Below are positions 55,535-63,693 of a DNA stretch of 64,000 nucleotides, in pieces. The stretch comes from Hymenobacter artigasi (GTDB lineage Bacteria > Bacteroidota > Bacteroidia > Cytophagales > Hymenobacteraceae), in NCBI RefSeq assembly GCF_012275535.1, contig NZ_JAAVTK010000002.1:62001-126000 (forward strand), read 5' to 3'. The translations under genes were made by a program, and so were the position numbers. The notes beneath the pieces are model-generated. The model saw only the letters and a program-made list of their open reading frames with translations, was not told the origin of the DNA and did not search any database. Numbering within the stretch: the first letter of the stretch is position 1; each line of letters opens with the position of its first letter.

Positions 55535-56515
55535 ATGCCTCCCAAACGCCTCTCCGCCGCTGAGTATGCCACCGGCATCCGGGCCGGCTCCCGCACGGTG
55601 CTGGGCCGCGCCATCACCCTCGTCGAAAGCACCCTACCCAGCGACCACGCCCTGGCGCAGGAGGTGTTGCAGGCAGTATTGCCGCACACCGGGCGCAGCC
55701 TGCGGGTGGGCATCACGGGCGTGCCGGGCGTGGGCAAAAGCACATTTATTGAGGCACTGGGCCGGTATTTGGTCGAAACCAAGGGCCTGAAGCTGGCCGT
55801 GCTGGCCGTGGACCCCAGCAGCCAGCGCGGCGGTGGCAGCATTCTGGGCGACAAGACGCGGATGCCCTGGCTCTCGGCCCAGCCGGCAGCGTTTATCCGG
55901 CCCTCGCCGGCTGGCAGCAGCTTGGGCGGGGTGGCGCGGGCCACGCGCGAGGCCTTATTATTATGCGAAGCAGCGGGTCACGACGTCATTATCGTGGAAA
56001 CCGTGGGCGTGGGCCAGTCCGAAACCACGGTGCACGGCATGGTCGATTTTTTCCTGCTCCTGATGCTGGCCGGGGCCGGCGACGAGCTTCAGGGCGTGAA
56101 ACGCGGCATCATGGAAATGGCCGATGCCCTGTGCATCACCAAAGCCGACCACGGCAACGAGCAAGCCGCCCGCCGCGCCCGCCTCGACTACCAAAGCGCG
56201 CTGCACCTGTTTCCGGCCGCGCCCTCGGGCCAGGTGGTGCCGGTACTGCTCACCTCGGCAGTAGACGGTACGGGCATCGGGGCCGTGTGGGAGGTCATCG
56301 AAACCTATGCCGCCGCCACCCGCACCAGCGGATATTTCGAGCGCCGCCGCCAGCAGCAACAGCTGCAATGGCTGCACCAAAGCATTGCCCAGGCGCTGAA
56401 AAGCCGGTTTTATGCCGATGCGGCGGTGCGCGAGCGGCTGCCCGCGGTGCAGTCGGCAGTGGCGGCCGGGCAACTCACGCCGTTTGCGGCGGCCGAGGAA
56501 TTGCTGGGGCTGTAG
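55535..56515 (+). CDS. meaB: Methylmalonyl-CoA mutase-associated GTPase MeaB
   Basis: 326 residues of the G3E/ArgK family. Walker A GVPGVGKST (62-70), then VLAVDPSSQRGGGSILGDKT, and VETVGVGQSETTVHGMVDFF, which contains the switch region; NKxD is represented by CITKADHG. A C-terminal helical dimerisation arm ends in LTPFAAAEELLGL. MeaB guards and reloads adenosylcobalamin in methylmalonyl-CoA mutase. Its partner genes mutA/mutB are at 3933-8061, so the module is split. The ATG at 55535 is 2 bp from the repeat, leaving little room for a native promoter. Confidence 0.95.
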   Translation: MPPKRLSAAEYATGIRAGSRTVLGRAITLVESTLPSDHALAQEVLQAVLPHTGRSLRVGITGVPGVGKSTFIEALGRYLVETKGLKLAVLAVDPSSQRGGGSILGDKTRMPWLSAQPAAFIRPSPAGSSLGGVARATREALLLCEAAGHDVIIVETVGVGQSETTVHGMVDFFLLLMLAGAGDELQGVKRGIMEMADALCITKADHGNEQAARRARLDYQSALHLFPAAPSGQVVPVLLTSAVDGTGIGAVWEVIETYAAATRTSGYFERRRQQQQLQWLHQSIAQALKSRFYADAAVRERLPAVQSAVAAGQLTPFAAAEELLGL

Positions 56516-56835
56516 GGCGGGGCGGGCGCGTGGGGGTGCGGCAGGAATTGCGGCGGGGCAAGGTTTGGGCTGACGTGGAATGCAGCGCAGCGCGGGCTGA
56601 CGGACGGAATTGTTGGCGCGGCCACCTACATTCGCTTTTCCACTAATACCCAATGGCTTTATCAACTGGGGCGCGTCTGCAATGCTCGCCAGTGGGGCTT
56701 TCCCACAATTCTCGAACACCTTTTTTAACTACTGATGAGAAAGATGCACCCTTTGTCTGCCGTCTTTTTGCTTGGGGGGATTCGTGGTGGTAGGCGATGC
56801 GGCCACCCAATCGACCGTTTCATTGAACGAAAGGT
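56516..56835. other. Intergenic region with a possible gene-end fragment
   Basis: 320 bp. One plus-strand frame reads ATYIRFSTNTQWLYQLGRVC and then NARQWGFPTILEHLF to a TAA, without a start, and looks like the C-terminus of a lost gene. I cannot name the family. Nothing else is visible. Confidence 0.35.
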
Positions 56836-57315
56836 CTAGCCTTTTCGGGCTGGTAAGTCCGACTCGCCAGTGGTTTGGTTGTGCTGCACCATGTCCCGAA
56901 GTTGGCCCTCGGCAGAGCGTTGCGCCTGTGGAGTAAACGCGGCGGGGTATTGGCCTAGGAAGTGCCGCAGCTGAGCTAAGAGTGGGGATACCGAGCGGGC
57001 ACTGGAAAACACCAGCTGGTAGCGATAGCGAAACACGACATTGTACCCGGCATGAGCGGAGTTCAAGCCAAACTTATAGATGCCAATTCCGGGCGATTTG
57101 GCACTCCCCAACAAGGGCACTTGGAAAAGGGCTTGCCCATCGGTTGCCTTATCCGCTTCGTGGGTGAACAACAGAAACCGCAGCATTTCGCGGTCGAGGC
57201 GCGTTTGCTTAGTGGCGGGGACCGTGCGCGTGATGACGGACTCCACTTGGATGACTTGGCCTGCCACGTCGACCGTCGTTAGGCACCATAACGCCAAAAA
57301 GAGAATGATTTTCAT
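56836..57315 (-). CDS. Hypothetical exported protein
   Basis: 159 residues from the ATG at 57315, which gives the signal peptide MKIILFLALWCLTTVDVAGQ; the open frame upstream to 57351 enters the family J repeat. The mature part has VITRTVPATKQTRLDREMLR, GIGIYKFGLNSAHAGYNVVF and RYRYQLVFSSARSVSPLLAQ, without a recognisable domain. Soluble, periplasmic. Its 5' flank is the 138-bp repeat, as the 3' flank of the 41712 gene is, so the two genes have similar surroundings. Confidence 0.65.
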   Translation of the reverse strand: MKIILFLALWCLTTVDVAGQVIQVESVITRTVPATKQTRLDREMLRFLLFTHEADKATDGQALFQVPLLGSAKSPGIGIYKFGLNSAHAGYNVVFRYRYQLVFSSARSVSPLLAQLRHFLGQYPAAFTPQAQRSAEGQLRDMVQHNQTTGESDLPARKG

Positions 57316-57340
57316 ACGATTCAGCCAGAAGCAAATTAAC

Positions 57341-57478
57341 CCTCCTTTCAATGAACGGTAGGAACTAGCCCGACACCTGCTGGTCAGCTGGCCCTTACAG
57401 CGCGGGGTGAGTTTAAGAAACCCGTCTACGAATCAACGTTTACGAAATGTACGAAAGAGATGAGTTTCGTAAACGCCC
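57341..57478. repeat. 138-bp dispersed repeat (family J), copy 2, inverted
   Basis: Reverse complement of the copy at 41547-41685, with the same ends (CCTCCTTTCAATGAACGG on the plus strand, and GTTTCGTAAACGCCC at the other end). It lies 25 bp upstream of the 56836 gene start and directly abuts a family C palindrome. Confidence 0.88.
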
Positions 57479-57480
57479 AT

Positions 57481-57617
57481 GCTGGCGCGCGTCTGCGACG
57501 CGCTGCCGACTGGGTTCGAGCCTGTGGCTCGGGGCGTGCTGGCGTCTGGTGGCGTTGGGCAATGCCCGAGCCAGAGGCTCGAACCCAGTCGGCAGCGCGT
57601 CGCAGACGCGCACCAGC
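57481..57617. repeat. Palindromic repeat, family C, 3' of the DUF5916 gene
   Basis: Arms of about 50 bp at 57481-57531 and 57565-57617 start GCTGGCGCGCGTCTGCGACG. It ends 19 bp from the stop codon of the DUF5916 gene. Same family as 29652-29798. Confidence 0.9.
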
Positions 57618-57636
57618 TCGTTCCTCCAGCTCGTCC

Positions 57637-60237
57637 CTACCCCCGGCGGGGGCGCAGGGCCAGATAATCCAAATAATACAGCACCTTCACCGACACCGAG
57701 TTATTGTGCGGGGTGTTGATGGTGTTACTCAGGTTGTCGAAGTAGAGCGGGGTGGCGGCGTTGGCTTCGAAGAAGGACGCGCCGGCATTTTTCCAGACGA
57801 TGCTGACCTGGGAGCCGGGCGCGAACCACCAGGAATACACGGCGTCGATGTTGAAGGCATTGAAGGTGTTGTCGCGGTTGCGGTTGTAGGCGGGTTCGGG
57901 GGTTTCGAGGCCGTCGGGGTGCAGGCGCGAGAAGTCGCGGTAGTGCACGTTGCTCACGTAGTGCCGCAGCCGGATGTTGAACGACATGCGGTTGGTAAAC
58001 GTGTAGGTGGCCGTGGCGGTGTTGGTGAAGGTGGTAACGTTGCGACGGCCGAGGAGCACGTCGCCCTCCTTGCCGCCGAAACGGCGGAACACGGGCGCAT
58101 CGGTCGAGTCGGAAGCGTTGAGGCCGCCGGCGTAGCCAATCTGGTTCAGCCGCCGCTCGTAGCTGATGGCATACACGAAGCTGAGCTGGTTGCTGGCCCG
58201 GTAGCGCGGCCCCAGCGTGAGGGCGTAGGTGTAGCGGCCGGTGCGGTCGCCGTCGGCAGTAAATACGCGGGCCCCGTATTTGACGTCCCAGGCAAATTTC
58301 TTGCGATAGTCAGAAGAAAAAAAGCCGTTGAAGCCCACGTTGGCAGGCTTGCGCACGTAGTATTTGCCCAGCGGCGCGCGGCGCGGGTCGAAGTAGTCGC
58401 GGGTGAGGGGCGCGGCGTCGATGTCGAGGCCGGTGGTGAGGAAGTTTTTGGTGAAGGTGGTGTTGCCGCCCAGGTACACGCCCATGTCCTGGTAAAGCAT
58501 GGGGCGCTCCAGCAGCGAGTAGCCCACGGCGGCGTAGGTGCTCAGCTTGTTCACTTTCCAGAACGGCGTGTAGATGTTGTAGCTGGCGCTGGCCGATTGC
58601 GAGATGTTGTTGTTGGCGAAAAGCAGGCCCAGGTCGTTGGGGTTGTAGGAGTGCGACTCGATGCCGTGGTCGACGCTCCAGGTGAATTTGCCCGAGACTT
58701 TGCCGTAGTTCAGGTAGTACTTGTAGCCGTCCTGGTCCGCGACTTCATCCTGGGAGCCAAAGGCTTTGCCCCGGCGGTTGGAGTATATCACGCGGCCGTT
58801 GATGGCGTAGGAGTTGGCCTTGTTGGCGAATTTGAAGAGGCCGCCGGTCACGTTGGCGTCGTAGGTGCTGCCGGCGCGGGTCACGTTGGTGTTCACTAGG
58901 CTCACGTAGGAGTTGTTTTTGAGGCTCTGGTCGAGCACCACGATGTTGTAGTTGCTCAGCGGCTGGGTGAGCACGTCGCGCCGCTCGCCGGTGGTGCTGT
59001 CCTGCACGGTGGCATATACGTCGTTGCTCACGGCATTGAAAATGCCCACGCCCAGCCCCTTGCTGGTACGGCCCGATACTTTGGTGGCATTCAGCAGGCG
59101 CGTGATGCCGGGGTTCTGCACAATGAACTCACCGCCTTGGCGCTTGCCGTCGGCCATCCGGGTGCCGGCGTGCAGCTGGCCATCCACGGTGCCAAAGCCC
59201 AGCGGCTGTGCCCCCACCCGCCGCGAATAAAACAGCCCGCCCTTGTTGAACAGCTCGGTGCCTTCCGTGAAAAAGCCCCGGTTTTCGTTGTACTGCACCT
59301 CGAAGGGCGAAAGGTTGAGCACCTGGTTATCGCTCTGCACCTGCCCGAAATCAGGCACCAGGGTGGCATCCAGGGTGAAGCTTTCGTTGATGCCCCACTT
59401 CACGTCGGCCCCGCCGTTGAAGGTGGTGGTGGCGTTCTTTTTGCCCTGCTCGTTGTAGGGGTAGTGGTTCAGGTAGGTGCTCACGTAGGGCGTGAGCGAG
59501 AGGCGCAACGGCGGCTTGAGGTCGCGCAGGCCGGTGAGCTCGCCCCACTGGTTCACAAAGCCGTCCACCTGCGGCTTAACTTCGTTCCAGAAAAATTTCT
59601 GCCGCGAGCTGCGCCGCTGCCGGACAAAGTTCAGCCCCCACACCTGCTCAAGGGCCTTGCTGAAGCGAATGGCCGAATAGGGAATCCGGATTTCGGCTAC
59701 CCAATCGGTGCCGTGCAGGGCGGTGCGCGAGTCCCACACGGCGTTCCAGTTACCGTCCTCGCCGTTGGTGGGCGAGAGGCGGGCATCGGCCTGCACGCCA
59801 CCCGAAGTAACGATAAATTGATAGCCGTTGAGGTGGTCGTCATAGGTATCGAGCAGCACCCCGAACCAATCCGAATTGCCAATATTATCCCGGTTGCTCA
59901 GCTCCCGCAGAATGGAATCCTGCGACACGTCGTGCATAATGGCCCCCACGTAAATCGCGGCATCGTCGTAGAGCACGCGCACTTCGGTGGGGTGTTTTTC
60001 GATGGGGCCGGGCGTGGGCTCCAACTCATAAAATTTGGTGGCGATGGGGGCCGACTGCCACACGGCCTCGTCGAGCAGGCCGTCGAGCTTGGGCGGGGTG
60101 CTGATGCGCGTGGCCTGAAGCTGGCGCTTGGGGGCCGGCCGGGCGGCATCGGTAGCCGGCGTGGCGGCTGGCCCCTTCTGGGCCTGGGCCACGCCAATAA
60201 ATAAGCTAAACCAACAAAGCAGTAGATAACAACGCAT
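57637..60237 (-). CDS. DUF5916 protein with CBM9-like N-terminal domain
   Basis: 866 residues from the ATG at 60237 (signal peptide MRCYLLLCWFSLFIGVAQAQ); an in-frame start at 60285 precedes a poor leader. Residues about 40-240 are a CBM9-like domain (PPKLDGLLDEAVWQSAPIAT, YVGAIMHDVSQDSILRELSN, WVAEIRIPYSAIRFSK). The rest is the DUF5916 barrel-like region (FNGGADVKWGINESFTLDAT, LVPDFGQVQSDNQVLNLSPF, NRGFFTEGTELFNKGGLFYS). These proteins are thought to be outer-membrane barrels with a sugar-binding cap, but function is unproven. It is followed by a family C palindrome. Confidence 0.88.
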   Translation of the reverse strand: MRCYLLLCWFSLFIGVAQAQKGPAATPATDAARPAPKRQLQATRISTPPKLDGLLDEAVWQSAPIATKFYELEPTPGPIEKHPTEVRVLYDDAAIYVGAIMHDVSQDSILRELSNRDNIGNSDWFGVLLDTYDDHLNGYQFIVTSGGVQADARLSPTNGEDGNWNAVWDSRTALHGTDWVAEIRIPYSAIRFSKALEQVWGLNFVRQRRSSRQKFFWNEVKPQVDGFVNQWGELTGLRDLKPPLRLSLTPYVSTYLNHYPYNEQGKKNATTTFNGGADVKWGINESFTLDATLVPDFGQVQSDNQVLNLSPFEVQYNENRGFFTEGTELFNKGGLFYSRRVGAQPLGFGTVDGQLHAGTRMADGKRQGGEFIVQNPGITRLLNATKVSGRTSKGLGVGIFNAVSNDVYATVQDSTTGERRDVLTQPLSNYNIVVLDQSLKNNSYVSLVNTNVTRAGSTYDANVTGGLFKFANKANSYAINGRVIYSNRRGKAFGSQDEVADQDGYKYYLNYGKVSGKFTWSVDHGIESHSYNPNDLGLLFANNNISQSASASYNIYTPFWKVNKLSTYAAVGYSLLERPMLYQDMGVYLGGNTTFTKNFLTTGLDIDAAPLTRDYFDPRRAPLGKYYVRKPANVGFNGFFSSDYRKKFAWDVKYGARVFTADGDRTGRYTYALTLGPRYRASNQLSFVYAISYERRLNQIGYAGGLNASDSTDAPVFRRFGGKEGDVLLGRRNVTTFTNTATATYTFTNRMSFNIRLRHYVSNVHYRDFSRLHPDGLETPEPAYNRNRDNTFNAFNIDAVYSWWFAPGSQVSIVWKNAGASFFEANAATPLYFDNLSNTINTPHNNSVSVKVLYYLDYLALRPRRG

Positions 60238-60351
60238 AGTAATTGTCCGAAACAGAATAACCTTCGGAGGGGCCAAGAGATGCAAAACTAAGCAGGATAG
60301 TTGCTTGCGGGCGGCCGATTTCCCAGCTCACGCCAGCATAAGCGGGCATAA

Positions 60352-60386
60352 AAAAGCCGGTTTCCCACGAGAAAAACCGGCTTTTT
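60352..60386. terminator. Terminator after the M56 peptidase gene
   Basis: 13-bp perfect stem AAAAAGCCGGTTT / AAACCGGCTTTTT with a 9-nt loop and A/T-rich flanks, so it can work in both directions. It lies 16 bp from the stop of the M56 gene at 60403. Confidence 0.88.
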
Positions 60387-60402
60387 CGCTTTCCTGTCGC
60401 CC

Positions 60403-63042
60403 CTATTCCTGAGTCGAAATCATCATGTTAAAGTTCTTACCATCGGTGTGGCCGGTGAGCTTGCGGTACTTAGCCGCCAGCGCGTCGGGCTGCTTTTTGC
60501 CGTTCACCGTCAGGCCGGAGCTGTTGAGCTGGAACTGCAGGTTTTTCTCATCGGCCCCGATAATGCCGTCCTTGCGCAGCTCGCTCCGCAGCTCATCCGT
60601 GTCGAGGCGGGGCGGGGCCGGCGGCGCGGGCAGGGGCGCCATCGGCGGCATGGGGGCCATGCGCGGGGCGCGGGGCGGCCGGGGCGGCGTGGGGCCAGTG
60701 CCGTTTATGATGGTGCTGCTGTCGCTGCTGCGGGTTATCACCATCGCATTATTGCCGGTCAGCGGGCGGCCGGTATTGCTTTCGTGTAGCTTCAGGTATT
60801 TCTGAAACACCTTCGACGGCTGCTCCTTGCCATCAATCACCAGGCTGCGGGCCGTGAGCTTGATTTGGTAGTGGTTGGGGTCTTTCAGCAGGCCGTCCTT
60901 CTGCATCTGGTCCAGCAGGGCCTCATTGCGGTCGCGGTCACGGTCGGCGCGGTCGCGGTTGCGGTCGGCCTGGTCCTGGCCACGGTCGGCGCGGTCCTGC
61001 TCCAGGTCGCGCAGCTCCTGCTGCGACTCACGGATGCGGTCCTGGAGCTCCTGGCGGCGGTCGCGGGCTTCCTGGGCACGGTCGGGGCTTTGGCGCTGGG
61101 AATTACGCTCCTCCTGGCGCAGCTCCGTGAGGGCGTCGCGGGTGGCGCGGCGGGCCTCATCGCTGAGGCCGGGGTCGCGCAGCGTGGTTTCGAGGGCACG
61201 GCGGGCTTCGTCGATGCCCTGGCTGGCGGCCTGCAGGCCAATATTGAGGCCCACGTTGCCCAGCTTCAGGGCGTTGGTTACGAGCTGGCTCAGGGCTTTA
61301 TCATCGATGTCGATGTGCACATTGCTATTGCTGTCGCTCGCACGGCGTTTGCTGTCGTAGGTGTACGTGCCGCTTTTACGGTCCATCTTCTGGGCTGCTT
61401 TATCCATTTCGCGGCCCATTTTATCCAGCTTGCGGCCGGCTTTGTCGAGCTCGCGCCCGGCGCGGTCCATCTCACGGGCGTGGTCGTCCAGTCGGCGGCC
61501 TTCCCGGTCAGCCTCGCGGCCGGCCTGGTCCAGCACGCGGGTGCTGTATTCGAAGCGGCGGCCCGGGCCAGCCTCGGGCACGGGCACTACCGTTACCTGC
61601 TGGCCGGCGCGGCGCTCGGCTTTCGAGGGCTTATCGGTGGGCACGGCCACGGGCTGGCCGTTCACTACCAGGCTGGTCAGCCGGCCTTTTTTGTCGCGGG
61701 TAATCACCACGGTGCCGGGGTCGGCGGGGCGGGTGCCACGGGCGGTATCGGCGGCCATCGGGGCGGCGGTTGATGATTGGGGCGGTTGGCTATGCGGAGC
61801 CAGGCCAGTGGCCAGCGCCGGGCGCACCAGGCGGCGCACCGTGGGCAGCGTGGCTTTGGCCAGTGGGCCGGCCAGGGCCACGCTGCCGCCCAGCAGGCCC
61901 AGCCCACCCAGCAGCAGCGCGCCGGCCATTATGCCTTCGCCCAGTGTGGGGGCGGCGGGGCGGCGCTGCACCAGGCGGCGCACCCGCAGCAGCAGGGCCC
62001 CGGGCTGGTTGAAGGCAGCCAGGGCCAGACGCGGCGTGGGGGCCACGGCGGCACTCTGCGTCCACTCGGCCAGGGCGGTGAGGGCGCGGGCCAGCCGGAG
62101 CGGGTCGCCGCCCACGAGGGCCGTGGCGGCATCGTCGCAGCAGTTTTCGCGCTCGGTACGCACGCAATTGGCCACAAACCACACCGCCGGATGGTAGAAA
62201 AACAGCACCTCGGCCACGGTTTGCAGCAGGTTCACAAGGTAGTCGCGGCGCAGCACATGGGCCAGTTCGTGGGCCAGAATAGCCTCCAGACAAGCCGGCG
62301 ATAAGCCCGCCACCGTGCCCAGCGGCAGCAGAATCACGGGCCGCAGGTGGCCCACCACCAGCGGCACCCGCACCAGCGCCGACTCCAGCAGCGCCACCGG
62401 CCGCTTCACGCCGCTGCGGGCGGCCAGCGCGGCCAGCCGCTCCTGCCACGCCGCCGATAGCGGGCGCACCCGGTAGCGCCGCAGCCGCTGCACATACAGC
62501 AGGCCGCCCAGCATGCGCAGGCTCATGGCCAGCAGGCCCAGCAGCCAGGCCAGCACCAGCAGCGGTAACTGGTTGTTCAACGCATGGCTGAGGGACTGCG
62601 TGATGGCCTGAATCGCGGAAGGCAGGGCCAGCGCAGCCGAATCCGGAGCCGCAGCTGCGGCCGGTGCCGGGCGGGGCGCGGCACTAATCCCAGCAGCAGT
62701 CATTCCCCCCGCTTTAGCGTCAGACACTGCACCCGCTGCGGGCATCCCGGCCGGCTTCAAATTGCCCACCGTTTGGCTTGGGGTTGCCTCCCAACCCAGC
62801 AATGGGCTTTTGTCAGGGCTCGAATTCATATACAGCCCGAACGTGATGCCGGCCAGCGCCACCACCACCCCCAGCGCCCCGGCCGAAGCCGCGTAGCGCA
62901 CCTCGGCCCGCTGCCGGCGCAGCAGCAGCAGCGCCCCGGCCAGCACGGCCGCCACCAGGGCACCCTGCCACAGCGAGTGCAGCAAGGTCCAGCCCAAAGC
63001 CCGCGTCAGCGCGGGCGAAACGAATTGCTCAAGCGTGGTCAT
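60403..63042 (-). CDS. BlaR1-type M56 peptidase with repeated C-terminal domain
   Basis: 879 residues from the ATG at 63042, overlapping the blaI stop by 14 bp. Four membrane helices surround the zinc-peptidase motif AHELAHVLRRD (His258, Glu259, His262) and VRTERENCCDDAA (Glu299). After about residue 400 the protein is hydrophilic: a heptad-like stretch (REMDRAGRELDKAGRKLDK, MGREMDKAAQKMDRK) and a very Asp/Arg-rich stretch (DRADRGQDQADRNRDRADRD). Two related 50-residue units follow (KDGLLKDPNHYQIKL... and KDGIIGADEKNLQFQL...), each with a VxGKxQP turn. No penicillin-binding sensor domain is present, so the signal is unlikely to be a beta-lactam. It should cleave the BlaI-like repressor or activate its cleavage. 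Confidence 0.88.
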   Translation of the reverse strand: MTTLEQFVSPALTRALGWTLLHSLWQGALVAAVLAGALLLLRRQRAEVRYAASAGALGVVVALAGITFGLYMNSSPDKSPLLGWEATPSQTVGNLKPAGMPAAGAVSDAKAGGMTAAGISAAPRPAPAAAAAPDSAALALPSAIQAITQSLSHALNNQLPLLVLAWLLGLLAMSLRMLGGLLYVQRLRRYRVRPLSAAWQERLAALAARSGVKRPVALLESALVRVPLVVGHLRPVILLPLGTVAGLSPACLEAILAHELAHVLRRDYLVNLLQTVAEVLFFYHPAVWFVANCVRTERENCCDDAATALVGGDPLRLARALTALAEWTQSAAVAPTPRLALAAFNQPGALLLRVRRLVQRRPAAPTLGEGIMAGALLLGGLGLLGGSVALAGPLAKATLPTVRRLVRPALATGLAPHSQPPQSSTAAPMAADTARGTRPADPGTVVITRDKKGRLTSLVVNGQPVAVPTDKPSKAERRAGQQVTVVPVPEAGPGRRFEYSTRVLDQAGREADREGRRLDDHAREMDRAGRELDKAGRKLDKMGREMDKAAQKMDRKSGTYTYDSKRRASDSNSNVHIDIDDKALSQLVTNALKLGNVGLNIGLQAASQGIDEARRALETTLRDPGLSDEARRATRDALTELRQEERNSQRQSPDRAQEARDRRQELQDRIRESQQELRDLEQDRADRGQDQADRNRDRADRDRDRNEALLDQMQKDGLLKDPNHYQIKLTARSLVIDGKEQPSKVFQKYLKLHESNTGRPLTGNNAMVITRSSDSSTIINGTGPTPPRPPRAPRMAPMPPMAPLPAPPAPPRLDTDELRSELRKDGIIGADEKNLQFQLNSSGLTVNGKKQPDALAAKYRKLTGHTDGKNFNMMISTQE

Positions 63043-63454
63043 CGTCGTCGGAATTAGGAGTGGAATTCTGGATTTCAATGTCATTCAGCAGGCGGCGAAT
63101 CTGGGCCAGCTCGTCGGCCGAGGTCTGGCGGCTGCCCAGGGCCTGCATCACCAGCTTCAGGGCCGAGCCGCCGAAGGTGGCGTCCACGAACTTATCGAGC
63201 AGCAGCCCCTGGGTTTCCTGCTCGCGCACGGCGGCCCGGTACACGTGGCTGCGGTCGGCATCGTCGCGCCGCACCAGCGCCTTCTCCAGCATCAGCTGCA
63301 AAATCTTAAGCGTGGTGGTGTAGCCCACCTCCACCTGGCGGCGCAGGCTCAGGTGGTCGTTGATGGCCCGCACCGTGGCGGGCCCGTGCTGCCAGAGCAC
63401 GTGCAGGATTTCCAGCTCGGAATCCGTAGGTTTGGGGGGCGGTGCCTTGCTCAT
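63029..63454 (-). CDS. BlaI/MecI/CopY-family repressor
   Basis: 141 residues from the ATG at 63454 (MSKAPPPKPTDSELEILHVL); a longer open frame to 63568 runs through the operator sites. Winged-helix features are WQHGPATVRAINDHLSL, GYTTTLKILQLMLEKALVRR and HVYRAAVREQETQGLLLDKF. The dimeric repressor binds palindromes with TACGA-type half-sites and is removed by its M56 partner, encoded downstream in an overlapping frame. Three matching palindromes lie directly upstream, so autorepression of the pair is likely. The C-terminus is acidic (NSDDDDHA). Confidence 0.93.
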   Translation of the reverse strand: MSKAPPPKPTDSELEILHVLWQHGPATVRAINDHLSLRRQVEVGYTTTLKILQLMLEKALVRRDDADRSHVYRAAVREQETQGLLLDKFVDATFGGSALKLVMQALGSRQTSADELAQIRRLLNDIEIQNSTPNSDDDDHA

Positions 63455-63471
63455 GTCGAAAGATACGAGGT

Positions 63472-63554
63472 TACTACGAATTATTTCGTAGTATGACACA
63501 AAGATTATACGAATACATTCGTAGTTGCAAGATTTATCTACGAAATAATTCGTA
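63472..63554. promoter_or_regulatory. Triple BlaI-type operator
   Basis: Three copies of TACGAA-N4-TTCGTA: 63475-63490 within a perfect 9+9 palindrome TACTACGAA-TTAT-TTCGTAGTA (63472-63493), 63508-63523 and 63539-63554. The centres are 33 and 31 bp apart, about three helical turns each, so repressor dimers would stack on one face of the helix. The promoter of the blaI-M56 pair should lie among them. Confidence 0.85.
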
Positions 63555-63568
63555 CTAAATCCAAACAC

Positions 63569-63693
63569 AGGTGCAAGCCCTTGATTTTAAGGGCGATAAA
63601 TTTTATTCAAGAAGGCGAATATTTCTGCTTTTACGGCAGCTCAGCGGGCGAAGCAAAGGGCTGCCTTCGCCCCTACCCACGCTTAAATGGCTA
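63569..63693. other. Gap between the operator region and folB
   Basis: About 125 bp. It contains a short imperfect GC-rich inverted pair (GGGCGAAGCAAAGGGCTGCC and TTCGCCC nearby) but no gene. It separates the folB 3' end from the divergent-looking operator region of the BlaI pair; both genes are on the minus strand. Confidence 0.4.

Noticed and set aside
60403..63454. The BlaI/M56 pair as a beta-lactam resistance locus
   Set aside because: The M56 protein has no penicillin-binding sensor domain and no beta-lactamase or PBP gene is near.
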